DNA of 64,000 nt from JAIQGF01 sp051006995 (GCA_051006995.1 JBPCSQ010000020.1:1-64000); one strand, 5' to 3'. Shown: positions 6,737-16,493, counted from the stretch's first letter. Numbers and translations are program-made. Notes: generated by a model not told the origin, from the letters alone.

Positions 6737-9289
6737 ATGGCCTTTGCCGCCGGACTCCTGCTGGCCTCGCGCGTGTGGCGGCCGCCGCTGTGGTGGGCTG
6801 TCGCGGCGCTGGCATTCTTCGTCGCCGCACTGGTGCTGCGGCGCTCTCGGCCGCGCATTGCGCTGTGCTTGGGACTGTGCACAGTTGCCGCCCTGGGATG
6901 CGTCGCCTGGGCAGGACGCACCGAACACTGGTCGCAGTCCACCAGCGCGCAAGCGATTGCGCCGTACCTTGATGGGCAGGAGGTCATCATCACAGCACGC
7001 GCCACGCACGACGGCATCGTGCGAGCGGCGGGCGACGATCGCCGGCAGATGGTGGACGTGGAAACTGAAATGATCGCGGGCGAGGGCGCCCGCGCCACAT
7101 CCCTTCCCGCGGGCGTCCGCCTGACCATCTACTCTCGCGAGGAGTCAGAAGATGGCGATGCGCCAGAATCTACTGCGCATCATGTCTTCCTTTACGGCGA
7201 GCGGCTGCGCTTTGCGGCAAAGCTGCGGGAGCCGCGGAATTTCGGCAATCCGGGCGCGTGGGATTACCGTACCTATCTGGCGGATGGGGGCGTCAGCGCG
7301 CTGGCCTCGGTGCGTTCCGACCGTGTGGAGCTTCTTCCGGGCTTTTCCGGAAGCCGCGCGTCGGAGTGGCGCTACCGCGCGCGCCGCAGCGTGCTTGCCC
7401 GTATCCATGCGTTGTGGACACCCCGCAGCGCCGCCCTCATTGATGCCATGGTCATTGGTGACAAGGCCGGCATTGATCGTGACACGCGCACTGCCTTCCA
7501 GCGCACCGGCGTGTTTCACATCCTGGTGGTTTCCGGAATGAACGTTGGCATGCTGGCGGTGGTGATTTTCTGGGTGCTGCGGCGGCTACGCGTGAGCGAC
7601 GTGGTTTCGTCGGCGCTGACCGTGGCAGCCTCGTTCGGCTACGCCGCCCTGACCGACCTGGGCGCGCCGATCCTGCGGGCCACGCTGATGCTCAGCGTCT
7701 ACCTGGGCGCGCGGTTGCTGTATCGCGAGCGCGCCGTCAGCAACGCGCTGGGCGCCGCAGCGTTGGTGCTGCTGGCCATGGATCCGCGCGCGCTCTTCGA
7801 CGCCAGCTTCCAACTAACGTTTGTGTCCGTGGTCGCCATTGCCGCCATTGGCGTGCCGCTTCTGGAGCGCACATCGCAGCCCTATCGGCGCGCCATCAGC
7901 AATCTTGACGAAACCGGGTTCGATCCGGCACTCGCGCCACGCGTGGCGCAATTTCGCCTTGACCTGCGACTGATTCGCGATCGCCTGAAGAAATTGGTCG
8001 GCCGTTGGCTCGCGAGTGCGATCACTTCTGGCTTCGTACGCATTGTGCTCGCCGCTTACGACCTGCTGGTGATTTCCACGGTGGCACAGGTCGCGCTGGC
8101 GCTGCCGATGACGGTTTACTTCCATCGCGCGACCGTTCTCGGCCTGCCGGCCAATCTTGTCGTGGTACCGCTGACGGGCGTGCTGATGCCGGCATCGCTG
8201 GCGGCCGTCGGCCTCGGGTATGTGTCGCCGTGGCTGGCTAAACCGACGGTGCTGATCACCACGCTCGCGCTCGACGGCATTACCGGATCAGTTCGCGTGC
8301 TGGGCGGCTTGCGTGCCGCGGACTGGCGGCTGGCATCACCGTCGCTGGCCATGGCAGCCTTTGCCGCGCTGGCGCTGGTGTTCTGCATTTGGGCGATGCG
8401 CCGGCGTCGAATCGTGGCGATTGCCGGAATGGCGGCGCTCGGGGCGAGCGCTCTGTTGCTCTCCATCGTTCCGCCGCGTCCAATCTTGCGCCCTGGCGTG
8501 ACGGAATTCACCGCCATTGATGTCGGTCAGGCCGACTCGACGCTGGTAGTGACGCCCGGCGGTAAGACACTGTTGATTGACGCGGCTGGCTCGCTCGGTC
8601 CCCGGCATTCGGAATTTGATTTCGGCGAAGACGTGGTCTCGCCGTATCTGTGGTCGCGCGGCATCACGCGCCTCGACGCGGTGGTATTGACTCACGCGCA
8701 CTCCGACCATCTGGGCGGCATGAGCAGCATCATCGCCAATTTCCGGCCGCATGAGCTGTGGGTAGGGCCCAATGCGCTGACGCCGCCGCTCACGGCGCTC
8801 CTGCGGCGGGCGTCGAGCTATGGCGCTGCCGTGGTGCGCCGCGCGGGCGGAGATTCGTTCGAATTCGGCGAGGCGCGATTCGAGGTGCTCAGCCCGCCGC
8901 GCGATTGGCAACTAGGCGCCAAACCGCGCAACGACGATTCGCTGGTCTTTCTGATTCGTTATCGCAATACTGCCGCGCTTCTGGAGGCGGATGCGGAGAA
9001 AAAAATCGAGCGCTTGTTGCTGCAACAGCAGCCGCGGGCCGCGCTGCTGAAAGTCGCGCACAATGGCAGCCTGACGTCCAGCGCGCCCGAGTTACTGGAC
9101 GCGATTGGGCCGGGATATGCAGTGATTTCTGTCGGGTACCGCAACTCGTTTCGGCATCCGCGGCCGGAGGTGCTGGAGAGATTATCGAAGCGCGGTATCC
9201 GGACGTTTCGCACCGACACCTTCGGCGCGGTGACGTTCTACCTGGACGGAGAACGGGTCACGCCTCTTCTTCCGTCTCGTCCTCGTTGA
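6737..9289 (+). CDS. comEC: ComEC/Rec2 family DNA-uptake channel
   Basis: About 850 residues. It imports single-stranded DNA across the inner membrane during natural transformation. After two or three N-terminal membrane helices comes a soluble OB-like domain (DUF4131). The polytopic Competence domain contains FHILVVSGMNVGML. The C-terminal metallo-beta-lactamase domain has DVGQADSTL and the metal motif THAHSDHLGGM near residue 652. I chose ATG 6737 because residues upstream are not family-like. However, PALLAA just before it also fits the family, so a start a few codons upstream is possible. The 3' end overlaps the convergent gene at 9258-9536 by 32 bases. Confidence 0.9.
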   Translation: MAFAAGLLLASRVWRPPLWWAVAALAFFVAALVLRRSRPRIALCLGLCTVAALGCVAWAGRTEHWSQSTSAQAIAPYLDGQEVIITARATHDGIVRAAGDDRRQMVDVETEMIAGEGARATSLPAGVRLTIYSREESEDGDAPESTAHHVFLYGERLRFAAKLREPRNFGNPGAWDYRTYLADGGVSALASVRSDRVELLPGFSGSRASEWRYRARRSVLARIHALWTPRSAALIDAMVIGDKAGIDRDTRTAFQRTGVFHILVVSGMNVGMLAVVIFWVLRRLRVSDVVSSALTVAASFGYAALTDLGAPILRATLMLSVYLGARLLYRERAVSNALGAAALVLLAMDPRALFDASFQLTFVSVVAIAAIGVPLLERTSQPYRRAISNLDETGFDPALAPRVAQFRLDLRLIRDRLKKLVGRWLASAITSGFVRIVLAAYDLLVISTVAQVALALPMTVYFHRATVLGLPANLVVVPLTGVLMPASLAAVGLGYVSPWLAKPTVLITTLALDGITGSVRVLGGLRAADWRLASPSLAMAAFAALALVFCIWAMRRRRIVAIAGMAALGASALLLSIVPPRPILRPGVTEFTAIDVGQADSTLVVTPGGKTLLIDAAGSLGPRHSEFDFGEDVVSPYLWSRGITRLDAVVLTHAHSDHLGGMSSIIANFRPHELWVGPNALTPPLTALLRRASSYGAAVVRRAGGDSFEFGEARFEVLSPPRDWQLGAKPRNDDSLVFLIRYRNTAALLEADAEKKIERLLLQQQPRAALLKVAHNGSLTSSAPELLDAIGPGYAVISVGYRNSFRHPRPEVLERLSKRGIRTFRTDTFGAVTFYLDGERVTPLLPSRPR

Positions 9290-9536
9290 TTTCTTCGCCC
9301 TCGTTGCCGGCGCGGTATTCTTCGATGATGCGGCGGGCTTCGTCGGCCTGGTCGGCGGGAACCTTGACCACCACGCCGCCGACGCCGGGAAGCACGTCCT
9401 GCGGAGCATCCAGCGCCGTCACCATGCAATCAATGCCGGCGGTCTCCAGCAGGCCGCTCACCACCATGGCTTCCGACTCCTCTTTGCTGCCGAATACGTC
9501 GACCAGCCTTTCGTTCGGTACGGGTTGTGTGGCCAT
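9258..9536 (-). CDS. Small DUF2007-like protein with acidic tail
   Basis: A 92-residue cytoplasmic protein. The core (VDVFGSKEESEAMVVSGLLETAGIDC, then VVVKVPADQADEARRIIEEY) resembles the ferredoxin-like putative signal-transducing domain of DUF2007. An acidic tail (EEINEDETEEE) follows. The frame extends upstream, but the ATG at 9536 is preceded by the strong GGGAGGGAG ribosome site. It overlaps the end of comEC tail-to-tail. Its function is unknown. Confidence 0.75.
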   Translation of the reverse strand: MATQPVPNERLVDVFGSKEESEAMVVSGLLETAGIDCMVTALDAPQDVLPGVGGVVVKVPADQADEARRIIEEYRAGNEGEEINEDETEEEA

Positions 9537-9879
9537 CACTCCCTCCCTTCGGTTGGATGCGGTTGAGGTGGGCGTGAATTCCGGTCTTGCCGGAACCCAA
9601 CCGGGGTTATGATGCGCCCAGCATAACCCAAAGTTCCTATCACGGCGCGGCAGGTCAGGCTTCCGGTGTACGCCTGGTGCCATGGCGGGAACAGTACCAT
9701 GCGCTGAACTCCGCATGATTGGCGGCTTCGGCGCCGGGGAATGGCGCAACACTCACGGGGTGAGGTTCATCCAATCATCGAGCAACCAGCGCGCCAGCTA
9801 ACCTTCGCCGCAGCCGCTCCCCTCCGGGGTCGCGAAACATCGGCAAGGTTTTTTTGGTCTTAGGAGTTTGAGGGCTTCT
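9537..9879. other. Intergenic region with one inverted repeat
   Basis: About 340 bases without a credible gene, between divergent starts. The only structure I see is GGGTTATG (9604-9611) paired with CATAACCC (9622-9629), a possible operator or hairpin in the promoter region of the small DUF2007-like gene. A T-run precedes the next start. Confidence 0.4.
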
Positions 9880-10146
9880 ATGGAGAGTGCAGAACCGGGG
9901 AAACGGGAGTGGAACCATGCCGAACTGGAAGAGCTGCGGAAAATCCGGCGGCTCCAGGTGATGATGAACATGGTCATGTCGGTCATCAGCCAGGATGTGA
10001 ACATGACGGTCGAGGAAGCATCGGAAATGGTGGCCGATGCCAAGCGCGCCGCTCTCGCCATGTTCCCCGACAAGGAACTCGCCTACGACCTGATTTACAA
10101 GCCCCGGCTGCAGCGGTTGATGAAAGAGCGGTTCCGGCTGCAGTGA
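9880..10146 (+). CDS. Conserved small helical protein, unknown function
   Basis: 88 residues, highly charged and helical, with no signal or membrane segment. The body is LRKIRRLQVMMNMVMSVISQ followed by EEASEMVADAKRAALAMFPDKE and a tail rich in arginine. I recognise it only as a conserved short family with no assigned role. ATG 9880 is preferred over TTG 9868, since AGGAG at 9862-9866 is too close to 9868. The gene is tail-to-tail with the rlmI-like gene, four bases apart. Confidence 0.7.
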   Translation: MESAEPGKREWNHAELEELRKIRRLQVMMNMVMSVISQDVNMTVEEASEMVADAKRAALAMFPDKELAYDLIYKPRLQRLMKERFRLQ

Positions 10147-10149
10147 AAG

Positions 10150-11337
10150 TTACACCGTCAAAATTACACATTTGAGGTACGCGGTTTCGGGCACAGCCAG
10201 AAGCACCGGGTGGTCCTTGGCCTGGCCGCGGCGTTCGAGAATTCTGGGCGTCTTGCGAGCGTCGAAGGCGGCCGAGCGCAGCATTTCCAGAAATTCTTCT
10301 TCGCTGACGTGGAAGGAGCACGAGCAGGTGACGAGCACGCCACCGGGACGTAGCATCTTCAACGCGCGCAGGTTCAGCTCCTTGTAGCCGCGCATGGCGG
10401 TGGGCAACGACTTGCGGCTTTTGGCGAAAGCCGGCGGATCGAGCACGATGGTGTCGTACTGCTTTCCCGCAGTCGAGTAGTCCTTGAGCAGATCGAAGGC
10501 GTTGCCCTCAATCCATTCGATCTCATTCCCGCGGTTTGCAGCCGCATTCAGTTTTTCGTTCTGTTCAGCCGTTTCCAACGCGGGCCGCGAGCTGTCCACC
10601 GCGGTGACATGCGGGCAGACACGCGCCAGGTGCAGCGCGAACCCGCCCTGATAGCAGAACAGATCGAGCGCCTCGCCGTGAGCGTACGTGGCGGCGGCAG
10701 CGTAGTTTTCGCGCTGGTCAAGAAACGCCCCGGTCTTCTGCCCGGTGAAAGCGTCGAAATGAAAGCGCACGCCGTTCATGGCGAACTGCGTCGTCGTCTG
10801 CGTGCCGTATCGCAGACCTTCCTCTAACGGAGGCAGGTGCTCCAATACGCGAATGCGCGGCTCCACGTGTTCGACGATGGATGCGGGCTTGAGCTGCTCG
10901 ACTAACGTGCTGAGCACGGCCTCGCGCACATCCGCCCGGTCCATGGCCTGGGTAAGCACCTGCATGGAGAGAACGTCGTGATAGCGGTCCACGATCAGCC
11001 CGGGAAGGAAATCGCCTTCGCTGAACACCAAGCGGCAGGCATCGCTGTCGCGCACTACGATTTCCCGGTATGAAATAGCTTGTTTCAGGCGTTCAGCGAT
11101 CAGGGGGAGCAGCTGCGGTGCATCCAGCCGCTCGCCGGAGACCATGCGCAGCGCAATCTGCGAGGAGCTGCTGTAGAGCGCGCTACCGAGAAACTTGCCG
11201 GCTTCATCCTGCACGCGGACCAGGGCTGCAGGCGGGAAATCGTCGGTGACCACCAGGTCGGAACGGTACACCCACACGTGACCGTGGCGGATACGCGCCG
11301 CGGCGCGCCAGTTTACTTTCAGGGCAGGTGTGGGCAA
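10150..11337 (-). CDS. rlmI: RlmI-like PUA/SAM rRNA methyltransferase
   Basis: A 395-residue member of the RlmI/YccW family, which makes 5-methylcytidine in 23S rRNA. The N-terminal PUA domain begins RHGHVWVYRSD. The middle EEhMT-like part contains FLDQRENY. The Rossmann methylase has ALDLFCYQGGFALH, IVLDPPAFAKSR and LVTCSCSFHV. Frame continuity reaches 11421, inside the upstream gene, with low-complexity basic residues. TTG 11337 gives the family length (about 396) and starts after the neighbour's stop. It follows the zinc-ribbon gene by 19 bases in a likely two-gene operon. Confidence 0.85.
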   Translation of the reverse strand: MPTPALKVNWRAAARIRHGHVWVYRSDLVVTDDFPPAALVRVQDEAGKFLGSALYSSSSQIALRMVSGERLDAPQLLPLIAERLKQAISYREIVVRDSDACRLVFSEGDFLPGLIVDRYHDVLSMQVLTQAMDRADVREAVLSTLVEQLKPASIVEHVEPRIRVLEHLPPLEEGLRYGTQTTTQFAMNGVRFHFDAFTGQKTGAFLDQRENYAAAATYAHGEALDLFCYQGGFALHLARVCPHVTAVDSSRPALETAEQNEKLNAAANRGNEIEWIEGNAFDLLKDYSTAGKQYDTIVLDPPAFAKSRKSLPTAMRGYKELNLRALKMLRPGGVLVTCSCSFHVSEEEFLEMLRSAAFDARKTPRILERRGQAKDHPVLLAVPETAYLKCVILTV

Positions 11338-11356
11338 AGAATTCCGGGGCGGCAGC

Positions 11357-12127
11357 TTACTGGCCGCTGGGGGGCGCGGTTTCGGCGGCAACCTCCGCCT
11401 CCTGCTTGGCCGGCGCAACATCGCGAGCCGGGTCGTACCAGAGAATGCGGTGACAGGAATCGCAAATGATGAATTGCTCGTTGGTGCGGACGTCGTTATA
11501 CATCTGCGGGCGCAGCATCACCTGGCAGGCGGAGCACTTGTGGTCCACGGCTTCCGCCAGCGCGCTGCCGCGCAGCTTGAGCACGCGGTCATAATGGCGC
11601 AGCACGTCCGCGGTAATGGCGGTGCGCAACTTGCTGCGGCGGGCATTCCAGTCCGCCAATTGCTTCTGGTCTTCCTCGGTGCGGGCGCGTGCCTCCGCCT
11701 TCTCCTTCTCGATCTCGGCGGTTTCCTGCTTGAGCTCGGCTTCGGCAGCCTTCAGGTCTTTCTCCTGCAACTCGGCCGAGACCATGCTCTCCAGGATCTT
11801 GTCCTCGGCTTCGCGAATCTGCTGCTGCGCAAACTCCACTTCATGAGTGAGCGCCTTGTATTCCTGGTTGGTCTTGACCGCCAGCATCTGGTCGCGGTAC
11901 TTGGAAATCTTCTGCTGCAGGTCCTGGATTTGCGTTTCCAGCTTGCGGCGGACGCCTTCCCCGGCCTTAATCGCCGTGGACGCCTTTTCTTTCCTGGCCT
12001 TGGAGGCGGCGAGCTGGGCCTCGATGGCGGCTACACGTTTGGGCAGGTCCGCAATTTCCTGCGAAAGCCGCGAGACCTCGCGGTCCGCATCTTGTAAGTC
12101 CTTCAGATTCTGAATGTCAGGGTTCAT
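11357..12127 (-). CDS. Coiled-coil protein with C4 zinc ribbon (DUF164/zf-RING_7)
   Basis: 256 residues. About residues 1-185 are a long antiparallel coiled coil rich in Glu, Lys, Ala and Gln. The C-terminus has two CxxC knuckles, CSAC and CDSC, about 25 residues apart, forming a zinc ribbon. This is the architecture of the CT398/HP0958 family, where members act as RNA- or protein-binding chaperones (in Helicobacter, for flagellin mRNA and RpoN). The exact role here is unknown. ATG 12127 is chosen over the adjacent upstream TTG. Confidence 0.85.
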   Translation of the reverse strand: MNPDIQNLKDLQDADREVSRLSQEIADLPKRVAAIEAQLAASKARKEKASTAIKAGEGVRRKLETQIQDLQQKISKYRDQMLAVKTNQEYKALTHEVEFAQQQIREAEDKILESMVSAELQEKDLKAAEAELKQETAEIEKEKAEARARTEEDQKQLADWNARRSKLRTAITADVLRHYDRVLKLRGSALAEAVDHKCSACQVMLRPQMYNDVRTNEQFIICDSCHRILWYDPARDVAPAKQEAEVAAETAPPSGQ

Positions 12128-12315
12128 CAAATGACTGCCGTGGTTTCATAAATTGTAGCACGCGCGCTGGTGGTGTCCGGGTTGCGGAGGGCATGCGCAA
12201 AAGAATTCCACGGGACTAAGAATTCAGGGTGACGACAGCGCCTACTCGATTGGTTATGCTACCTGTTGCCAATCTGACAACTAGGTCATTTGCCCGATTG
12301 AGGCGAGGAGTCGCC

Positions 12316-12600
12316 GTGCATAGCATCTCGCTGATGATCGTCGAACTCACGCGCCTCACGCTGGGGCTGCTCATCGCCCTGTTTCACCGTCCCATCGCCG
12401 ACTTCGTGCTGGACCAGGAACGGGCGCTGGTGATCGTCTTCCGGCAGCGCGGCGTCCCCATTCCCGCGGCGCCCACCACGGAAACTGGGCGCAACATCTA
12501 TTTCGGCCTGGGAATCGGGCTGGCACTGTTCGAAATCTTCCGCATCTGGCTGCTGCTGCATCCGGCGCATCAGTTGTTCTCGCTCGTCATTCACCCTTAG
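12316..12600 (+). CDS. Small membrane protein, unknown function
   Basis: 94 residues. A moderately hydrophobic N-terminal helix (LTRLTLGLLIALF) is followed by a short soluble loop. A strong C-terminal transmembrane helix (IYFGLGIGLALFEIFRIWLLL) comes next. GAGGAG lies five bases before GTG 12316, which decides the start; the frame runs upstream to 12229 without support. No domain is recognised. It stands alone between divergent and codirectional genes. Confidence 0.7.
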   Translation: MHSISLMIVELTRLTLGLLIALFHRPIADFVLDQERALVIVFRQRGVPIPAAPTTETGRNIYFGLGIGLALFEIFRIWLLLHPAHQLFSLVIHP

Positions 12601-12719
12601 CGTTCGTGCCGCGCCGCTGGCGCTCGGCGACCAGGTTCCGATCACCCAGCGCTGCCGCGCTGGGCTAATGAATTCCGCCGCTCCGCGGCTGAACCAGTTT
12701 TGTGTACACTTTTCGGCCT

Positions 12720-14954
12720 ATGCGCCGCCTGCTTCCGCTGCTTGCCTGCCTGGTCGCAACTTCGCTTGCACAACAAAGCGCCACTCCTCCACAGCTCACG
12801 ATCGAAAGCATTTTCGCGGAAGGTGGGATAACAGGACGAGGACCCGAGACCATCCAGTGGAGTCCCGACAACCAGAAAATCTCCTTCGTGCAGCGCGACG
12901 ACAGCGGCGAGCACGGCCAGTTGTGGTATATCGACGCCGCCTCGGGCAAGAAGGCGGTGCTGGTGGCCGAATCGAAACTGCAGTCGCTGGCGCCACCTCC
13001 CAGCCGGATGAACGCGGAGCAGCTTGAGCACATGCAGCGGTATTCGGTGGCCGGCTACCAGTGGTCGCCTGACTCCAAGCACCTGCTCTTCGACAGCCGG
13101 GGCCAGCTTTGGTACTACACACTGGACAACGGTACTGCGGTGCAGCTCACCACCGCTTCCGAGGCCAGCAGCGATCCGAAGTTCTCGCCCGATGGCAAGC
13201 GGGTCGCCTTCCTTCGCAAGCATGAAATCTGGGCGCGCTCGCTGAGCGGCGACCTGCCCGAGCACCAGGTCACAAAATCCGAAGACGACGAGATCCTCAG
13301 CGGCGAAGTGGACTGGGTGTACGAGGAAGAACTGGGCGTCCGCAGCAATTATTTCTGGTCTCCCGATGGCAAGCGCATCGCATTTCTGGAAATGAACGAA
13401 AAGACGGTGCCGGCCTACCCGATCACCGACTGGATGCCACAGCATCCGACGGTTATCCAGGAAAAATATCCGAAGGCGGGGGATCCCAATCCCACGGTGC
13501 GGCTCGGCGTGGTCTCTGCCGACGGCGGCAAGGTGCGCTGGATCAGTGTCGGCGATCCCAAGGACAAGGATATCTACATCCCGCGTTTCGGCTGGGTGCG
13601 CGATGGCCTGCTGTATGTCGTGGTCCTGAACCGCCTGCAAACCAGGATGGACCTGTACCTGGCGGATACCGGCTCCGGCCGATCGCGGCTGATGATGAGC
13701 GACAACGAGCCAGACGCGTTTGTGGACAGCGAACGCATCTCGATTGATTTCCTGAAGGGCGGACGTTTTGTGCTGCCGAGTTGGCGCAACGGTCACATGC
13801 ACCTGTACCTGTACAGCTTCAATGCCGTTGATCCGCTGGGCGCCGACGCCAAGCTCGAACGACAGCTCACCCGCGGCGACTTCGATGTCAGCAAGGTGAA
13901 CGGGGTCAACGAAGCCGCGGGCACGGTGTTCTTTACCGCGAGCGCCAGCGATCCCCGCGAGGCGCAGGTCTTCGCCGTTGATCTGAACGGCGGGGCGATG
14001 CAGCCGTTGACGCGCGAGCGAGGAAGCCACGAGGGCACGTTTGCGCACGACGGGCAGCATTTCGCCGACAGCTACTCGGCGGTGGGCACGCCGGCTCGCC
14101 TCTCACTTTGCAAGGCATTCGGCCCATGCAGCGTGATCTGGGAGCCGCGCTCCGTGCAGGCCTACAACCTGGTGGTACCCAAGGCGCTGGAGCTGACCGC
14201 ATCCGACGGAAAAACGAAGTTGTACGGCTATCTTTTGGCGCCGCCAAATTTCGAGAGCGCTGCGCGCGCCTCGATTCCGCTGATCATCTTCGCTTACGGC
14301 GGTCCGGGGGCACAGGAGGTGCGCAACGCCTGGGGCGGCAGTAACTTCCTGTTCCACAACCTCCTGGTGCGCGAAGGCTTTGCCGTGCTCACGGTGGATA
14401 ACCGCGGCATGGCGGGACGCGGCAAGCAGTTTGCGAATGCCGCGCGCCACCATTTCGGTAAAGTCGAATTAGAGGACCAACTCGCGGCCCTGGACCAGGT
14501 GCTGAAGCAATACCCGGCACTGGACGGCAAACGCCTCGGCTGGTGGGGCTGGAGCTATGGCGGATACCTGACGCTGTATGCGATGACGCACTCGGACCGC
14601 ATCAAGGCCGGCGTGTCGGTCGCCCCGGTCACCGATTGGCGCGACTACGATTCGATTTATACCGAGCGTTACATGGGCCTGCCCAAGGACAATGCCGCCG
14701 GCTACGCCGACAGCTCTCCAGTGAATGCTGCCAAGAACCTGCACGGGCGGCTGCTGGAAGCGCATGGCACCGGCGATGACAATGTACACGTGCAGAACAC
14801 CATGCAGATGGTCCGCGCGCTGATCAATGCCGGCAAGCCGTACGACCTGCAATTATTTCCCGGCAAGACGCACGGCATCTCCGGCGCCACGGACCGTAGC
14901 CACCTCTACCATCGTATCCAGCGGCATTTTGAGGAGTATTTGCTGCAGAAGTGA
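12720..14954 (+). CDS. Secreted prolyl oligopeptidase family peptidase (DPP IV type, S9B)
   Basis: 744 residues with a signal peptide (RRLLPLLACLVATSLAQ). The N-terminal beta-propeller is of the DPP IV type, with WSPDNQKISF and SPDGKRVAFL blades and the EEELGV Glu-Glu pair that binds the substrate amino terminus. The C-terminal alpha/beta hydrolase domain has the nucleophile in GWSYGG near residue 611, Asp in GDDNVH near 685 and His in GKTHG near 717. It should release Xaa-Pro dipeptides outside the cytoplasm. A TACACT hexamer ends nine bases before the ATG, suggesting a very short or absent leader. Confidence 0.93.
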   Translation: MRRLLPLLACLVATSLAQQSATPPQLTIESIFAEGGITGRGPETIQWSPDNQKISFVQRDDSGEHGQLWYIDAASGKKAVLVAESKLQSLAPPPSRMNAEQLEHMQRYSVAGYQWSPDSKHLLFDSRGQLWYYTLDNGTAVQLTTASEASSDPKFSPDGKRVAFLRKHEIWARSLSGDLPEHQVTKSEDDEILSGEVDWVYEEELGVRSNYFWSPDGKRIAFLEMNEKTVPAYPITDWMPQHPTVIQEKYPKAGDPNPTVRLGVVSADGGKVRWISVGDPKDKDIYIPRFGWVRDGLLYVVVLNRLQTRMDLYLADTGSGRSRLMMSDNEPDAFVDSERISIDFLKGGRFVLPSWRNGHMHLYLYSFNAVDPLGADAKLERQLTRGDFDVSKVNGVNEAAGTVFFTASASDPREAQVFAVDLNGGAMQPLTRERGSHEGTFAHDGQHFADSYSAVGTPARLSLCKAFGPCSVIWEPRSVQAYNLVVPKALELTASDGKTKLYGYLLAPPNFESAARASIPLIIFAYGGPGAQEVRNAWGGSNFLFHNLLVREGFAVLTVDNRGMAGRGKQFANAARHHFGKVELEDQLAALDQVLKQYPALDGKRLGWWGWSYGGYLTLYAMTHSDRIKAGVSVAPVTDWRDYDSIYTERYMGLPKDNAAGYADSSPVNAAKNLHGRLLEAHGTGDDNVHVQNTMQMVRALINAGKPYDLQLFPGKTHGISGATDRSHLYHRIQRHFEEYLLQK

Positions 14955-14996
14955 AGCTGTGTGTCACACCTCCGTGATTCTGGTTTAATGACTTCC

Positions 14997-15875
14997 ATGC
15001 CCTCGTACACCCTCGGCGATTTCGAGCTGTCACTCTTTACCGACGGCACCTACCTGCTCGATGGCGGCGCCATGTTCGGCATCGTCCCGAAAGTCCTGTG
15101 GGAAAAGAAGCTGCATGCCGACGAGCTCAACCGTATCGTGCTGAGCACGAATTGCCTGCTGATCCGCACAGGAAAGCAGGCGGTGCTGGTCGAAACCGGC
15201 ATCGGGCCGAAGCTTGGCGAAAAACAGCAGCGCATTTATCAGAACCAGTCCGTGCTGATGGAGCACTTGCGCGCCGGCGGAATGGATCCAGATGCGATTG
15301 ACGTGGTCATCAATACGCATTTGCACTTCGATCATTGCGGCTGGAACACGCACTATGAAAACGGCAAGGCCGTGCCGACGTTCCCCAGGGCGCGCTACTT
15401 CGTGCAGGGTGGCGAGGTGGAGCACGGTCACCTGCAGCTCGAGCGCGATCGTGTGAGCTACCTCAGCGACAACTACGATCCGCTGGTCGCCAGCGGGCAA
15501 ATGACGCTGCTGGATGGTGAAGCCGAAATCGCGCCCGGCATCTCCGTGAAACTCTACCCAGGGCATACGCGCCACATGCAAGCTGTCCTGGTGCGCAGCG
15601 GCGGCAAAACCGCGTGCTACATCTCCGACCTGGTGCCCAGCCTGGCGCACCTCGACTTGACCTGGGGCATGGGATACGACTTGTACCCGCTGGAAGTGAT
15701 CGAGAACCGAAAACGGTTTTACGAGCAGGCCCTGCGCGAAAACTGGTTGGTGGTCTTCACGCACGAGCCGCGCACGCCGTTCGCGTTTCTGGATCGGGAC
15801 GAGAAAGGCAAGATCATCGCGCACCCGCTGCCGGAGCTGGCCATCGCTGAGAGCGAGCCGGCAAGACGAAGATAA
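14997..15875 (+). CDS. Metallo-beta-lactamase fold hydrolase
   Basis: A soluble protein of about 292 residues. The zinc motif is THLHFDHCG (HxHxDH), with later PGHTRHM and SDLVPSLAH supplying the remaining ligands. The family includes N-acyl homoserine lactonases and related lactonases, but substrate cannot be read from sequence. ATG 14997 (PSYTLGDFEL) is seven bases after TTTAAT; ATG 14988 and GTG 14961 are also in frame. It lies 42 bases after the dipeptidyl peptidase on the same strand. Confidence 0.87.
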   Translation: MPSYTLGDFELSLFTDGTYLLDGGAMFGIVPKVLWEKKLHADELNRIVLSTNCLLIRTGKQAVLVETGIGPKLGEKQQRIYQNQSVLMEHLRAGGMDPDAIDVVINTHLHFDHCGWNTHYENGKAVPTFPRARYFVQGGEVEHGHLQLERDRVSYLSDNYDPLVASGQMTLLDGEAEIAPGISVKLYPGHTRHMQAVLVRSGGKTACYISDLVPSLAHLDLTWGMGYDLYPLEVIENRKRFYEQALRENWLVVFTHEPRTPFAFLDRDEKGKIIAHPLPELAIAESEPARRR

Positions 15876-15886
15876 CCTGTCCTGGA

Positions 15887-15974
15887 GTCATCCCGAGCGG
15901 AGCGAAGGCCCTGTTTTAGAAATCAAGCGGGTGACTTGCGATTCCAGCAGATTCCTCGCTGCGCTCGGAATGAC
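15887..15974. repeat. Intergenic palindrome, TCATCCCGAGCG class
   Basis: The left arm 15887-15908 (GTCATCCCGAGCGGAGCGAAGG) is the near-perfect inverse of the right arm 15954-15974. The two are separated by 45 bases between two convergent genes. A single half-copy of the left arm is seen at 32901-32917 between galU and gltX. It may double as a bidirectional terminator. Confidence 0.8.
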
Positions 15975-15991
15975 CCGGAATCACAAGATTT

Positions 15992-16477
15992 CTAGTCCGC
16001 TTTCTCGCGGTAAATCTCATTCACCATCTGATTGGCTTCGTCGCTCTCCACCAGCACGCAGCGGATGCCTTGCTTCAGCCACATCTCGCAGACCGGCGGG
16101 CGGTCCTCAATCACCAGCTTGATGTGCTCCTTGGGCCAGCGCTGGAGCGCGTCGCGCTTCATCTCGTAGTCGGGACGGTGGTCGCCGTCCGGCCGCATGA
16201 AGAGGTCGGAGAAAGGTATCCCGTTCTTCTTCAGCCAGGCGAGAGTGCGAGCGCGGTAGTGCTCAGGACGCCCGGTAATGATCACGATTTCGTGATCAGC
16301 AGCCAGCGACTGCACCCAGGCGATGGTGGAAGCGATAGGCGTGTCCTTGTCCATGGCTTCGAAGAACGCCTTCCAATTCTTCTCTTTACCGGCGCGGATG
16401 TGATGCAGGCGGTGCTTAACATCGGCCAGTGTGCCGTCCACGTCCACGAAGACGATCTTGTGGGAGACATTTGCCAT
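15992..16477 (-). CDS. HAD-superfamily phosphatase, polynucleotide-kinase-phosphatase type
   Basis: 161 residues. Motif I is FVDVDGTLADV (DxDGT) near residue 10, motif II is IITGRPE, and the late acidic motif is VIEDRPPVCEMW. This resembles the HAD domain found at the C-terminus of phage polynucleotide kinase and in related stand-alone phosphatases. The substrate is unknown. The start ATG 16477 lies 17 bases after the stop of the TPR gene, so the two are probably cotranscribed. The longer frame upstream lies inside that TPR gene. Confidence 0.8.
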   Translation of the reverse strand: MANVSHKIVFVDVDGTLADVKHRLHHIRAGKEKNWKAFFEAMDKDTPIASTIAWVQSLAADHEIVIITGRPEHYRARTLAWLKKNGIPFSDLFMRPDGDHRPDYEMKRDALQRWPKEHIKLVIEDRPPVCEMWLKQGIRCVLVESDEANQMVNEIYREKAD

Positions 16478-16493
16478 ACGCGATCGGGAGCGG

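Noticed and set aside
9258..9752. Long form (164 residues) of the DUF2007-like protein
   Set aside because: The added N-terminus is low-complexity and lacks a ribosome site, whereas ATG 9536 has a strong one.
15887..15974. The TCATCCCGAGCG palindrome as an ordinary terminator only
   Set aside because: There is no T-run after either arm, and a half-copy recurs at 32901 in another context, so it is better treated as a repeat.
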